The notes below the pieces were generated by a model. It worked only from the letters and a program-made list of their open reading frames with translations, ran no database searches and had not been told where the DNA came from. The position numbers and the translations under genes were made by a program. DNA of 40,310 nt from positions 1-40,310 of the forward strand of contig JAFGKK010000072.1 in NCBI GenBank assembly GCA_016928575.1, given 5' to 3'. Positions 16,945 to 25,716 of this stretch are shown one piece after another. Source of the stretch: Anaerolineales bacterium. Lineage in GTDB: Bacteria > Chloroflexota > Anaerolineae > Anaerolineales > RBG-16-64-43. Each line of letters opens with the position of its first letter. Position 1 is the first letter of the stretch.

Positions 16945-18232
16945 TGAGGATCCCCGTCACGGCGCGGCGGCCGATGTCTTTGCGGTAGTGCATGCCGTCG
17001 AAGCGGATCGGGCCGACGGCCGTGTAAGCCGATTTTAACGCCTGCTCTATGTTTTCCCCCCAGCCGGTCACGCACAGGACCCGCCCGCCGGCGGTGACCG
17101 TTTGGCCGTCCTGGGTTTTCGTCCCGGCGTGGAACACGAACGAGTTCGGGCGGCTTTCCTCGAGCCCGGAGATCGGACAGCCCACGGCGTATTTGCCCGG
17201 ATAGCCTTTCGAAGCGAGGACGACGCAGGCGGCCGCGCCTTTGCTCCAGCGGATGGCCACATCCTTGAGTTTCCCCACGGCGCAGGCCGCCAGGATTTCC
17301 AGCAAATCGCTTTCCAGGAGCGGCAGGATCACCTGCACCTCGGGATCTCCGAAGCGGCAGTTGAATTCGATGACTTTGGGCCCGTCGGAGGTGAGCATCA
17401 AACCGCCGTAGAGGACTCCCGCGAAGGGGCGGCCTTCCTCGCGCAGGCCGTCGACGGCGGCCTGGAGGACGTCGCGGGCGATTTTTTCGGCCATCGCCGG
17501 CGCGCAAACCGGAACCGGGGCGTAGGCGCCCATGCCGCCGGTGTTCGGGCCGCGGTCGCGGTCGAACACGCGCTTGTGGTCCTGCGCCGGAACGGTGGAT
17601 TGGATCGTGACGCCGTCGGTGAAGGCGAACAAAGAGACTTCCGGCCCGGAGAGTTTCTCCTCCAGCACGACCCTCTCGCCCGCTCCGCCGAAGATTTTCT
17701 CCACCATGATCTGGTGCAGAGCCGCTTCGGCTTGGGCGGGGTTTTCGGGGAGGATCACGCCCTTCCCGGCGGCCAGGCCGTCGGCCTTGATCACCACCGG
17801 CCGTTCCAGATCCCGGACATAGGCCAGCGCCTTTTCGTACTCGCGGAAAACGGAGAACTTGGCGCTGGGGATGTGGCGCCGGGCCATGAATTCCTTGGCA
17901 AAGACCTTCGAGCTTTCGATTTCCGCGGCGGTGCGCGAAGGGCCGAAGACGGCGAACCCCTTGGCGCGCAGAGTATCCGCCAGGCCGGCGGCCAGCGGCG
18001 CCTCGGGGCCGATCACCGCCAGGTCGATTTTGCGCTCGAGGGCCGCGGCGGCGAGCCCCTCGCCGTCCATCGCGTCGACGGGCAGGTTGGCGATTACCGC
18101 GCCCTCCGCCCGCAATCCGGCGGTGCCGGCGTTGCCGGGCGCGATGTAGAGCGCCTTGAGCTGCGGGGATTGCGCCAGCTTCCACGCCAGCGCGTGCTCC
18201 CTTCCCCCCGAACCGACCAGTAAAACCTTCAT
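16937..18232 (-). CDS. purD: Phosphoribosylamine-glycine ligase (GAR synthetase)
   Basis: Second step of purine synthesis: ATP-dependent joining of phosphoribosylamine and glycine. It has 431 residues from the ATG at 18232, chosen because MKVLLVGSGGREHALAWKL is the invariant family N-terminus and AAGGAG precedes it; in-frame codons farther upstream give no family sequence. ATP-grasp features: VVIKADGLAAGKGV, VVLEEKLSGPEVS, AQDHKRVFDRDRGPNTGGMGAYAP, EFNCRFGDPEVQVILPLL and the C-terminal GGRVLCVTGWG. It overlaps purM by 8 bp. A 419 bp gap separates it from the zinc-ribbon gene upstream. Confidence 0.97.
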   Translation of the reverse strand: MKVLLVGSGGREHALAWKLAQSPQLKALYIAPGNAGTAGLRAEGAVIANLPVDAMDGEGLAAAALERKIDLAVIGPEAPLAAGLADTLRAKGFAVFGPSRTAAEIESSKVFAKEFMARRHIPSAKFSVFREYEKALAYVRDLERPVVIKADGLAAGKGVILPENPAQAEAALHQIMVEKIFGGAGERVVLEEKLSGPEVSLFAFTDGVTIQSTVPAQDHKRVFDRDRGPNTGGMGAYAPVPVCAPAMAEKIARDVLQAAVDGLREEGRPFAGVLYGGLMLTSDGPKVIEFNCRFGDPEVQVILPLLESDLLEILAACAVGKLKDVAIRWSKGAAACVVLASKGYPGKYAVGCPISGLEESRPNSFVFHAGTKTQDGQTVTAGGRVLCVTGWGENIEQALKSAYTAVGPIRFDGMHYRKDIGRRAVTGILNA

Positions 18233-18651
18233 GCCGCGCTCCTTGTGCGGAAACAGGATCCCGCCCCCGGAGTTCGCCGCAGGGGCGGGATCATGGCGTT
18301 CCGCAGCCGCAGGGATGGACAGCGCGCGGTCGGGGGAAAAAGGTATGGAACGGTTTGGATCAAACAGGGCATGGCGCGCCGCCTTTGAAAAGAAAGGATC
18401 CTCCGGCCCGGAGTGGGGCCGTTGAGGAAAAAGCGACCCGATCGATTCCAAAGGAAATTCAGAACGGAGAACCGAGGGGGCGGAAAATTCCCCGCCGCTT
18501 TTGGGAATTGTACCATAAACCCCTCATCTCCCTCGCAAACGCGTTCGGCCGAGGGGCCGCCGGCCTCCCATGCTTCAGGGGAATGGTCCCCATCCCTTCT
18601 CCCGGCGTTAGCTGGGAGAAGGGGGCGAATGCGATGAGCCAAATCCGGATG
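18233..18651. other. Gene-free gap with inverted repeat 18594-18623
   Basis: No gene is supported. A perfect 10 bp inverted repeat CCCTTCTCCC (18594-18603) and GGGAGAAGGG (18614-18623) lies 28 bp beyond the end of the zinc-ribbon gene and could terminate its transcript, although no T-tract follows. A separate promoter for purD-purM may lie in this gap; I could not identify hexamers. Confidence 0.45.
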
Positions 18652-19311
18652 TCACCCGAAACGCACCAGCCAGAACTTGGCATCCTTCGCCGGATGCAGC
18701 GCGCCCCAAAGCGCGTCCGGCAGGAAGACGTCCGCCTTGCAGTACTTGCAGCGCACGATGCGAGCGTCCTGCGCCGTGACCTGCAGATTGCCGCCGCATT
18801 GCGGGCACGCGAGGGCGATCGGCTTCCGGGATTGCGCGGCTTCGTCGGCGGCCTGCCCCGGCCTGCCTTCGGATTCGCGTTCGGCGAAAAAAATCTGCTT
18901 GGCGGCGGGGACGCCTTCGCGAAGCCAATCCGGAGGCGGAAAGGTCGGCGACGTGCGGCCGCACTGTTTGCAGGTGATCACGCCGTCGGTCCCATCCGGG
19001 ATTCCGGATAAAACCCAATTGGTTTGGCATGTGGGGCAGGCGGGATCCGGCGGGGGCAGTTTGACGCTCTTGCACTTCAACGTCAGTTCCCCCATGACGG
19101 TCGAAGTATTCCCGCCCCCCGGCTCCAGGTCCGCGTAGCCGTTGAGGTATTCCCCTAAAAGGTCATGCCAAGTCCGGGGGGCGATCGCGATTTCCTTCCG
19201 GCACGAGGGGCAGGCGAGTCGGCGCAGGGGGCCGTTGAAGGGCGCCGGATTTCCGCAATGCGGGCAGTCGGCGATCACTTGAAAGATTCCGAAGCGGCGC
19301 TTTTTTCCCAT
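18652..19311 (-). CDS. Triple zinc-ribbon protein of unknown function
   Basis: A 219-residue protein with six CxxC knuckles arranged as three zinc-ribbon pairs: Cys16/19 with 34/37, Cys92/95 with 114/117, and Cys169/172 with 188/191. Between the first and second pair is a possible helical segment (TWHDLLGEYLNGYADLE). No membrane or signal segment is present, so it is probably cytoplasmic. Such multi-ribbon proteins bind metal and often nucleic acid or protein partners, but I recognise no defined family. It lies 46 bp after purF on the same strand and is very likely part of the purine transcript; the link to purine synthesis, or to the iron-sulphur PurF beside it, is only positional. Confidence 0.75.
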   Translation of the reverse strand: MGKKRRFGIFQVIADCPHCGNPAPFNGPLRRLACPSCRKEIAIAPRTWHDLLGEYLNGYADLEPGGGNTSTVMGELTLKCKSVKLPPPDPACPTCQTNWVLSGIPDGTDGVITCKQCGRTSPTFPPPDWLREGVPAAKQIFFAERESEGRPGQAADEAAQSRKPIALACPQCGGNLQVTAQDARIVRCKYCKADVFLPDALWGALHPAKDAKFWLVRFG

Positions 19312-19357
19312 GAAGGGCCTCCTGAATTCGGTTTTGCGGTGCTGAAAAAAGTGCGGA

Positions 19358-20782
19358 TCAGGCGATTGACCCTTCGAATCCGGTTTTGGCCTGTTCGGGC
19401 TCCACGTCGAGCGGGTATTTGCCGGTGTAGCACGCGTTGCAATAGCCGGCGGCGCGGCCGATGGCGCGCATCATGCCGTCCAGCGAGAGGAAGTGGAGCG
19501 TGTCGGCGCCGATATGGCGGCGGATCTGCTCGACGGTCATGCGGTGGGCGATCAGCTCTTCGCGGGTGCCGAAATCCACGCCCATGAAGCAGGGGCTGAC
19601 GATCGGCGGGCAGGTGATCCGCAGGTGCACTTCGCGCGCGCCGGCCTCGCGCAGCAGGCGCAGCAGCGGCCCGGAGGTGTTGCCGCGCACGATGCTGTCG
19701 TCGATCACCGCCACCCGCTTTTCGCGCAGGTTTTCCTCCAGGGCGTTGAATTTCATCGCCACGCCCTGCTTGCGCAGGGAGTCGGTCGGCTCGATGAAGG
19801 TCCGCCCAATGTAGCGGTTCTTGATGAAGCCGTCGTTGTAGGGGATGCCGCTTTCGCGCGCGAAGCCGATCGCCGCCGGGATCGAGGAATCCGGAACCGG
19901 GATGACCACGTCCGCCTTGACCGGCGCCTCGCGGGCCAGCTCGGCCCCCAGGCGCTGGCGCACGTGGTGGACGCTGCGGCCGTCCCAGACCGAATCCGGG
20001 CGGGAGAAGTAGATGTGCTCGAAGGTGCACAGCGCCGAGGGGGCGGCCGGCGGGAGGGCCTGGAGGACGGATAGCGCGGTGTTGCTCAGGCGGATCACCT
20101 CGCCCGGCTTCACCTCGCGGATCGCTTCGCAGCCGATGGTGCGCAAGGCGCAGGACTCGGACGCGGCGGCGTGCCCGCCGCTGGGCAGGCGGCCGACCGA
20201 GAGCGGGCGGAACCCCCACGGATCGCGGACGGCGAACACGCCCTCGCGGGTGAGCAGGACAAGCGAATAGGCCCCGCGCCAGAGCGGCATCGCGGCGCGG
20301 ATGCGCTGTTCCCAGGTTCCGCCCTCGGCCCCGGCGAGGGTCAGCGTGATCACTTCGCTGTCGCTCGACGACATCAGGCCCACGCCCTTCTGCAGGAGTT
20401 CGCGCCGCAGGGCGAAGGTGTTGACCAAGTTTCCGTTGTGGGCGCTGGCCAGCGGCCCGTAGCGGGTTTCGATCAGAAAGGGCTGGGCGTTGCGCTGGAC
20501 CGACGAGCCGGTGGTGGAATAGCGGGTGTGGCCGATCGCGAAGCGGCCGCAGAGGGCGCGCAGGTTTTCCGGCGTGAAGACCTGCGAGACCAGGCCGGTG
20601 TCTTTGTGCAGGCGGGCGGTTTTGCCGTCGCAGACCGCGATGCCGGCCGCCTCCTGCCCGCGGTGCTGGAGGGCGAAGAGGGCGAAGTAGGCCATGCTGG
20701 CGACGTCCTCGCTGGGGGCGAAGACTCCGACGATCCCGCACTCCTCGGCGGGACGGTCCTCGAAAGTGGTCTCATTTTTCAT
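19358..20782 (-). CDS. purF: Amidophosphoribosyltransferase, iron-sulphur type
   Basis: First committed step: makes phosphoribosylamine from PRPP and glutamine. It has 474 residues. The sequence opens with a 14-residue propeptide ending EE and then C15-GIVGVF; Cys15 becomes the N-terminal nucleophile after self-cleavage. Glutaminase motifs: LQHRGQEAAGIAV, GHTRYSTTG, AHNGNLVN, SSDSEVI. The PRPP site VAVIDDSIVRGNTSGP lies at about 357-372. Four Cys in positions matching the Bacillus-type 4Fe-4S ligands are visible: C252 (LCTFEHIYFSRPDS), C398 (SPCFMGVDFG), C448 and C451 (YCNACYTGKYP). Propeptide plus cluster imply oxygen-sensitive enzyme and maturation, fitting an anaerobe. Confidence 0.97.
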   Translation of the reverse strand: MKNETTFEDRPAEECGIVGVFAPSEDVASMAYFALFALQHRGQEAAGIAVCDGKTARLHKDTGLVSQVFTPENLRALCGRFAIGHTRYSTTGSSVQRNAQPFLIETRYGPLASAHNGNLVNTFALRRELLQKGVGLMSSSDSEVITLTLAGAEGGTWEQRIRAAMPLWRGAYSLVLLTREGVFAVRDPWGFRPLSVGRLPSGGHAAASESCALRTIGCEAIREVKPGEVIRLSNTALSVLQALPPAAPSALCTFEHIYFSRPDSVWDGRSVHHVRQRLGAELAREAPVKADVVIPVPDSSIPAAIGFARESGIPYNDGFIKNRYIGRTFIEPTDSLRKQGVAMKFNALEENLREKRVAVIDDSIVRGNTSGPLLRLLREAGAREVHLRITCPPIVSPCFMGVDFGTREELIAHRMTVEQIRRHIGADTLHFLSLDGMMRAIGRAAGYCNACYTGKYPLDVEPEQAKTGFEGSIA

Positions 20783-20896
20783 GCGCGATGCTTTCTTCCG
20801 CCCGCGGGATTCCCGCCGGAAAAAGGAAGGACACGAAGAGGCGCTTCCGCCTTCGTGTCCCGCCTTGTGGTCGCGAACGGATGCCGCTTGTTAATT

Positions 20897-21388
20897 CTAC
20901 ACCCCTGCGGTTCCCAAGGAGCGGTCATCGGCGACGACCTTCCCGGCTTGCTCCTTCTGGAAGGCGGACACTTTCGCCGCCAGCGCCGAATCCGCCAGGC
21001 CGAGGATCTTGGCCGCCAGCAGCGCGGCGTTGGCCGGATCCAAGACGACGGCAGGAGCGACGCCGGAGGGCATGCGCAGGGAGGAGAGGATGTCGCCGCC
21101 GCCGAAGGCTTCGCTCGGGGGCGGGCAGGCGATCACCGGCGCGCGCACCTGGCCGTCGGCGAAGGCCGAGAGCGCATTGCTGCGCCCGGCGACGGTGACG
21201 TAGACCTTCGGGCGCGGATCGGATTCATACTCGCGGAGGAGATCCGTCACGTGCTGAGGGGTCTTATGGGCCGAACCAACCCGCAGGACCGTTTCCAGCC
21301 CGAAGGCGCGGGCCGCGTCGGCGATCTTGCGGGCGTGCTCTTCGTCGGCTTTCGAACCCATCAGAATGACGATCAGCGCGTTGGGCAT
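20897..21388 (-). CDS. purE: Class II 5-aminoimidazole ribonucleotide carboxylase (PurE type II)
   Basis: Carboxylates AIR directly with CO2 to CAIR. The 163-residue protein starts at the ATG at 21388, 6 nt after GGAG; an ATG 12 nt upstream has a worse context. Motifs MGSKADEEHARKIADA, RVGSAHKTPQHVTDLL, YVTVAGRSNALSAFADG, PVIACPPPSEAFGGGDI and SSLRMPSGVAPAVVLDPANAALLAAKI are those of class II PurE (as in animal PAICS), where AGRSNALSG replaces the class I AGGAAHLPG. Class II enzymes do not need PurK, and no purK gene is in the cluster, which agrees. It lies between purC and purF on the same strand. Confidence 0.92.
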   Translation of the reverse strand: MPNALIVILMGSKADEEHARKIADAARAFGLETVLRVGSAHKTPQHVTDLLREYESDPRPKVYVTVAGRSNALSAFADGQVRAPVIACPPPSEAFGGGDILSSLRMPSGVAPAVVLDPANAALLAAKILGLADSALAAKVSAFQKEQAGKVVADDRSLGTAGV

Positions 21389-21426
21389 GGTTGGCTCCAT
21401 AGAGGGAGACCCCCTCCTTTGTCCTT

Positions 21427-21476
21427 CCCCGTTAAGCCGCCGCCTGGAAGGTCCCCCAGGCGGCGGCTTAACGGGG
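21427..21476. repeat. Perfect 21 bp inverted repeat between purC and purE
   Basis: Arms 21427-21447 and 21456-21476 match exactly around an 8 nt loop; the core contains CCCCGTTAAGCCGCC. The arm start CCCCGTTA recalls the inverted repeat at 7078-7119. It occupies the middle of the 109 bp gap and could form a strong RNA hairpin within the purine transcript. Confidence 0.8.
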
Positions 21477-21497
21477 GAGGGAAGGGAGGGGGAGGAT

Positions 21498-22469
21498 TCA
21501 CAGTATCCCCGCCCGTTTGAGGTTTTCGATGATCCGCGGCTCGGCCGGGTAGGGCGCCGGCTCGAAGTCTTGGCCGGTGAGCATTTCGAAAATCGAGATA
21601 TAGCGCTGGCTGGCGGCCACCCAGACCTCGTCCGGGAGAACCGGCGGTTCGCCCTCTCCGCGATAGCCCTGCTCGGCGTAGGCCAGACGCACGAGTTCCT
21701 TGTCGTAGTTCTCCGGTTCCTCGCCGGCCGCAAACCGTTCGGCGTAGGATTCTGCCTTCCAGAAGCGGGAGGAATCCGGCGTGTGGACCTCGTCGATCAG
21801 CATCACCTTGCCCTCGGGCGAGAGGCCCATCTCGTATTTGGTGTCGACCAGGATCAGGCCGGCCTTGGCGGCCACCTCCTGGCCGCGGCGGAAGACTGCC
21901 AGCGCGGCGGCGGAGACTTGCTCCCAAGCCGCGGCATCCAGCAAGCCGCGTTCGACCACCTCGGCGTTGGTCAGCCGCTCGTCGTGCGCGCCCGCCTCGC
22001 CCTTGGTGGTGGGGGTGAGGATCGGCTCGGGCAGCGATTGGTTTTTCTTCAACCCGTCGGGAAAGCGGTAGCCGTAAATCTCGCGTTCCCCCAGGGAATA
22101 GCGGTACCACAGCGCGGTGGCGGTCACGCCGGTGATGTAGCCGCGGACGACGATCTCCACCGGGAAGCGCCGCACGGAGCGGGCGACGACGGCGTTCGGA
22201 TCGGGGACGGCGATCATCTGGTTGTCGATCAGGTCGCGGGTGACGTCGAACCACCAGGCCGAGAGCTGGTTGAGCACTTGGCCCTTGTAGGGAACGCGGG
22301 CGAGGATCCGGTCGAAGGCCGAGAGCCGGTCGGTGGTGACGAACAGCTTTTTCCCGCCCTCGAGCGAATACCAATCGCGGACTTTTCCGGAGCAGCGTTC
22401 GTTCAGCGGCAGACGGGTTTCCCCAAGCGCCAGGGGCAGGGCGGCGCGGATCTGGTCGGTGGAGATCAT
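21498..22469 (-). CDS. purC: SAICAR synthase
   Basis: Eighth step: ATP-dependent addition of aspartate to CAIR. It has 323 residues, the longer form seen in yeast Ade1 and many bacteria. Motifs: GKVRDWYSLEGGKKLFVTTDRLSAFDRI, PYKGQVLNQLSAWWF, PVEIVVRGYITG, TPTTKGEAGAHDE, LILVDTKYEMGL and VMLIDEVHTPDSSRFW. The ATG at 22469 overlaps the stop of bioY by 4 bp (ATGA), so translation of purC is coupled to the biotin transporter gene. The C-terminal LTGQDFEP segment is typical of this subfamily. Confidence 0.96.
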   Translation of the reverse strand: MISTDQIRAALPLALGETRLPLNERCSGKVRDWYSLEGGKKLFVTTDRLSAFDRILARVPYKGQVLNQLSAWWFDVTRDLIDNQMIAVPDPNAVVARSVRRFPVEIVVRGYITGVTATALWYRYSLGEREIYGYRFPDGLKKNQSLPEPILTPTTKGEAGAHDERLTNAEVVERGLLDAAAWEQVSAAALAVFRRGQEVAAKAGLILVDTKYEMGLSPEGKVMLIDEVHTPDSSRFWKAESYAERFAAGEEPENYDKELVRLAYAEQGYRGEGEPPVLPDEVWVAASQRYISIFEMLTGQDFEPAPYPAEPRIIENLKRAGIL

Positions 22470-23047
22470 GGAAGGCTTCCCGCGAGCGCGCGGAGGGCGC
22501 GGCGGCCGGAGCCGGAGAGCAGAGCCGCGGCGGCGGCTTTGAGTAAATCGACGAGGAGGAAGGGCGCCACTCCGGCGGCCCATCCCGCCGCGGCGTCCCC
22601 GTGCAGGAAAAACACGGTCAGCCAGGCTGCGCCGACGGAATACAGGGCGAGGATTCCCGCCGCGCCGGCCAGGAACTCGGCGCCGGGCAGGCGGCCGCGG
22701 GCGCGCTCGGCGACCCATCCGGCGGCGAAGGCGCCGCAGACGAAACCGGCCAGGTAGCCGGCGGTGGGCGAAGCCCACACCGCGGGGCCGAGGGCGCGCG
22801 CGTCGAGCGGCAGTCCGGCGGTGATTGCGGCCAGGTAGGCGAGCTGGCTGAGCGCGCCGTCCCGCGGCCCGAGGACCAGCCCGGCCAGCAGGACGACCAG
22901 CACTTGCAGAGTCGCCGGGACGGGCGTGAAGGGCAGGTTGACGGTGACGCGGGCCGAGACCGCGCTCAGCGCGGCGAATGCGCCGATGGCCGCGATGCGC
23001 GCCAGGGCGCGGGAAGAGAGAAGCGTTCTGGGTTTGGAAAGAAGCAT
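22466..23047 (-). CDS. bioY: Biotin transporter BioY (ECF S-component)
   Basis: Predicted substrate-binding membrane subunit for biotin uptake, 193 residues with about six hydrophobic helices. The family features are clear: GAFAALSAVSARVTVNLPFTPVPATLQVLVVLLAGLVLGPRDGALSQLAYLA and GPAVWASPTAGYLAGF, with the P-x-TPVP-x-T-x-Q-x-L motif and GYLAGF before a long helix. The ATG at 23047 follows TTGGAG. No ECF ATPase or T-component gene is nearby, so it must use shared modules encoded elsewhere or act alone as reported for some BioY. It is the first gene of the purC-purE-purF run and overlaps purC by 4 bp, an unusual union of biotin uptake with purine synthesis. Confidence 0.92.
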   Translation of the reverse strand: MLLSKPRTLLSSRALARIAAIGAFAALSAVSARVTVNLPFTPVPATLQVLVVLLAGLVLGPRDGALSQLAYLAAITAGLPLDARALGPAVWASPTAGYLAGFVCGAFAAGWVAERARGRLPGAEFLAGAAGILALYSVGAAWLTVFFLHGDAAAGWAAGVAPFLLVDLLKAAAAALLSGSGRRALRALAGSLP

Positions 23048-23076
23048 GATTTCTCCAAGGCGACAATGATCAACCA

Positions 23077-23082
23077 ATTATA
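23077..23082 (-). promoter_or_regulatory. Possible -10 element for bioY-purC operon
   Basis: On the minus strand a perfect TATAAT lies 30 bp before the bioY start, giving a predicted short leader of about 20 nt. No convincing TTGACA-like -35 hexamer lies 16-18 bp further upstream, so this is a candidate only. Confidence 0.3.
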
Positions 23083-23313
23083 AGACAAGTGGGGGAATTG
23101 CCGGGCGGGGGTATTATTGCCCATCCGGTGCCGATCCCTTCCCTCGCTTCGTTCGGGACAGGCGGCCGCCCTTACGGGGCGCTTCGGGATGATATGCTGC
23201 GGGTGTCATTCTTATTCATCTTCGCAGAGTGTCATCCCGATGCGCCGCAGGCCCCGTGGGAAGGGTGCCGGATGAATGCGAATCCGCCAACGCCGGGGCG
23301 TACCGCCGGCGCG

Positions 23314-25347
23314 CTAGTAAACGCCCCAAAACCGGATTGTGCAATCGGATAAGCCCATCGCCACGATCCGCCCGTCCAGCGAGAAGGCGATCTCCATGGA
23401 GGCGTAATTGGCGACTTCGATTGAATGGATAGATCGCCCGTCGGAAACGCGCCAGAACTTCACCGTTCTGTCGATCGACCCCGAAGCCAACAATCCGCCG
23501 TCGGGCGAGAAGGCTACCGCGTTCACCGCATATCTGTGACCGGAGAGCGTTAACAATCGGGTGCCGTCGGCGACCCTCCAGAGGATTACTTGCAGGTCCG
23601 CCGCCGCCGCCAGGATCGTTCCATCCGGGGAAAAATTTACATGTCTTAGCCCCAACGCTTCGGTCGGGGTATTAATTTTCAGGAGCAGCTTTCCATCTGC
23701 AACACGCCAAACGTGCAAAACGTCGGGGCCCCACTTAGGATCCAAGCACGCGATCACCGCCAGCGTGAGGCCGTCCGGCGAAAAGGCGATACTGGGGATG
23801 TACGTATCGCCGGCGTCGATCGTGCGCGCGAGTTTCCCGTCGGCGACGCGCCAAAGGTTGACCAATCCGTCATTCGATCCCGCGGCCAGCATGGATCCGT
23901 CCGGGGAGAACGCGATGCCGGAGATCGACTCCGCCTGCTTGGGAAGCGTTCGGACGGGCGATCCATCGGACGGCAGCCAAAATTTCACGGTCCCATCGCC
24001 CGAACCGGTGGCCAAGAGGGATCCATCCGGGGAAAATGCCACGTCGTTTACCCTGTCAGTATGCCCAGATAGAGTCCTAATCTGGCTGCCGTCGGAAACC
24101 CGCCATATTTTCGCCGTCCGATCCCACGATCCGGAAGCCAGCAGCGAACCGTCCGGCGAAAACGCCAGGCTGTCCGCAACGCCGGTCTGCCCTTGCAGGC
24201 TTTGAATTAATTCGCCGTCCGGGATCCGCCAAAGCTCCAGCGTATCCTGACTCGCAACCGAGGCCAAGCAAGATCCGTCCGGGGAGAAGACGACGTTTTC
24301 AATCGAATCGCCGTTGCTTTTCCACGCGCGGAGGAGGTCGCCGTTGGAAACCCGCCAAAGGGAGATGCCGCCGTCGTAATCGCCGGAGGCCAGGACGGTT
24401 CCGTCGGGCGAGAATGCCACGCTTTTCGTCATGAAGCGTCCGCCTTCCAACGTCCGCTGGAGTTCGCCGTCGGCGACCCGCCAGAGCCGGACGTCGCCGT
24501 CCCAGGAACCCGAGGCGAGATACTCTCCATCCGGAGAAAACGCCACCGTTTTAAGATGATCCATACGTTCATCCGACAGAATCCGAACAGTACTGCCGTC
24601 GGACACCCGGGAAATTTCCACTGTGTTAGATACGGTGGCGGCCAGAAGGGTGCCGTCCGGCGAGAAGGCCACGTCGACCGCGACATATTTATGGTGGAGG
24701 GTCAACAAGCGCCTGCCGTCCGCGATGTTCCACAAGGTGATTTTCCCGTCGTAGGAAGCGGAAGCCAAGAGGGACCCGTCCGGCGAAAAGTCGAGTCCGT
24801 AGATGGCATCCTGTTCTCCCTTCAACTTATCCAACCTTCTGACGAAGACGCCTCTGGAAGCGCTCCAGAGGGTCACATGGCCTTCGCCGGATCCCGTGGC
24901 GATCAAAGCCCCGTCGGGTGAAAACGCCACGGTAAACGGCGTTTCGCCGGTAAAAATAAATCCGGACTCCCGCAAAGTTTGCGCTTCGAAGAGGTACACG
25001 CGCGCGTGAGAGGCGACGGCGAGCGTTTTCCCGTCCGGAGACCAATCGACGTGGAACAGGTCGCCCCTGCCGATCTGCCTCAACTCCTTGATCCGGGATA
25101 CGTTATCCGGGGCGATGACGGACAGTCCGTCGGGGAGGATCGGGGATAACGTTTTTGTCCGGGTGAACACAAGGGTTGGGGAGATGGTCGCCGACGGAGC
25201 GGGGGTAATGGATGGCGTCCGTAGAATAGTCCGGGTCGGCGAACGGGCCGGCGGCGCGGCAGTTTTTTCCGCCGTGCACGACGGACAGGCCAGAAGGGGA
25301 ATGAGGAGGCCGGCGAGAATCAGGACAATCCGTTTCCTGGCGGCCAT
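23314..25347 (-). CDS. WD40-repeat lipoprotein with two predicted propellers
   Basis: A 677-residue surface lipoprotein: signal peptide with lipobox LLAC (Cys21), then a Thr/Pro/Ser-rich linker (about residues 28-65), then fourteen WD40 units recognisable by the repeated FSPDG turn followed by LA-SGS-DG and a Trp-Arg-V-x-DG strand. Fourteen units fit two seven-bladed beta-propellers. Variants are seen in the first (DWSPDG) and last unit (FSLDG). WD40 propellers are protein-interaction scaffolds; no kinase, protease or other enzymatic domain is fused here, in contrast to many bacterial WD40 proteins. It interrupts the purine run between purQ and bioY on the same strand. The repeats are similar to each other at DNA level, so length variation by recombination is plausible. 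Confidence 0.88.
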   Translation of the reverse strand: MAARKRIVLILAGLLIPLLACPSCTAEKTAAPPARSPTRTILRTPSITPAPSATISPTLVFTRTKTLSPILPDGLSVIAPDNVSRIKELRQIGRGDLFHVDWSPDGKTLAVASHARVYLFEAQTLRESGFIFTGETPFTVAFSPDGALIATGSGEGHVTLWSASRGVFVRRLDKLKGEQDAIYGLDFSPDGSLLASASYDGKITLWNIADGRRLLTLHHKYVAVDVAFSPDGTLLAATVSNTVEISRVSDGSTVRILSDERMDHLKTVAFSPDGEYLASGSWDGDVRLWRVADGELQRTLEGGRFMTKSVAFSPDGTVLASGDYDGGISLWRVSNGDLLRAWKSNGDSIENVVFSPDGSCLASVASQDTLELWRIPDGELIQSLQGQTGVADSLAFSPDGSLLASGSWDRTAKIWRVSDGSQIRTLSGHTDRVNDVAFSPDGSLLATGSGDGTVKFWLPSDGSPVRTLPKQAESISGIAFSPDGSMLAAGSNDGLVNLWRVADGKLARTIDAGDTYIPSIAFSPDGLTLAVIACLDPKWGPDVLHVWRVADGKLLLKINTPTEALGLRHVNFSPDGTILAAAADLQVILWRVADGTRLLTLSGHRYAVNAVAFSPDGGLLASGSIDRTVKFWRVSDGRSIHSIEVANYASMEIAFSLDGRIVAMGLSDCTIRFWGVY

Positions 25348-25716
25348 GGCGGTTCCTACCTTCGTTCCATCCGATCGGTTCGTACCGTACTAGTATATCC
25401 CGCCTGAGGGGAAGTGCGAGTCCGCCATTGTCATCCCGAGGGGCTGAAGGCGATCCTGTTTCACGTCATCCCGAGGCGTCCTTGGCGTTCGCGGGATCGG
25501 TGGCGTAATTACCGATCGCCCTATTCACAGTCATTCGGTACCGATCCCTCATCCCAAAAAACAGGGTTCGGGATGACGACACAGGCGGCGCCGGTGTGCG
25601 GGATGCCGCGTGGCGGGGGGGGGATCCTTCGGGCGCATAAAACGCGCCCTCAGGATGACCACGGGCGGGGGGAGAAGGGGCGCAGCGTCGCTGCGCCCCT
25701 TCTCCCCCCGCCCGTG
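25348..25716. repeat. Gene-free gap with dispersed repeats and a 27 bp perfect palindrome
   Basis: Between the WD40 gene and purQ lie several copies of a CATCCCGAGG-type repeat (for example around 25432, 25466 and, in degraded or inverted form, 25547-25577), like the one near 23231 in the other flank of the WD40 gene. At 25661-25715 is a palindrome with perfect 27 bp arms (25661-25687, 25689-25715) around a single T, ending one base before the purQ stop codon. It could serve as an RNA hairpin terminator for purQ but lacks a T-tract. Confidence 0.65.
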
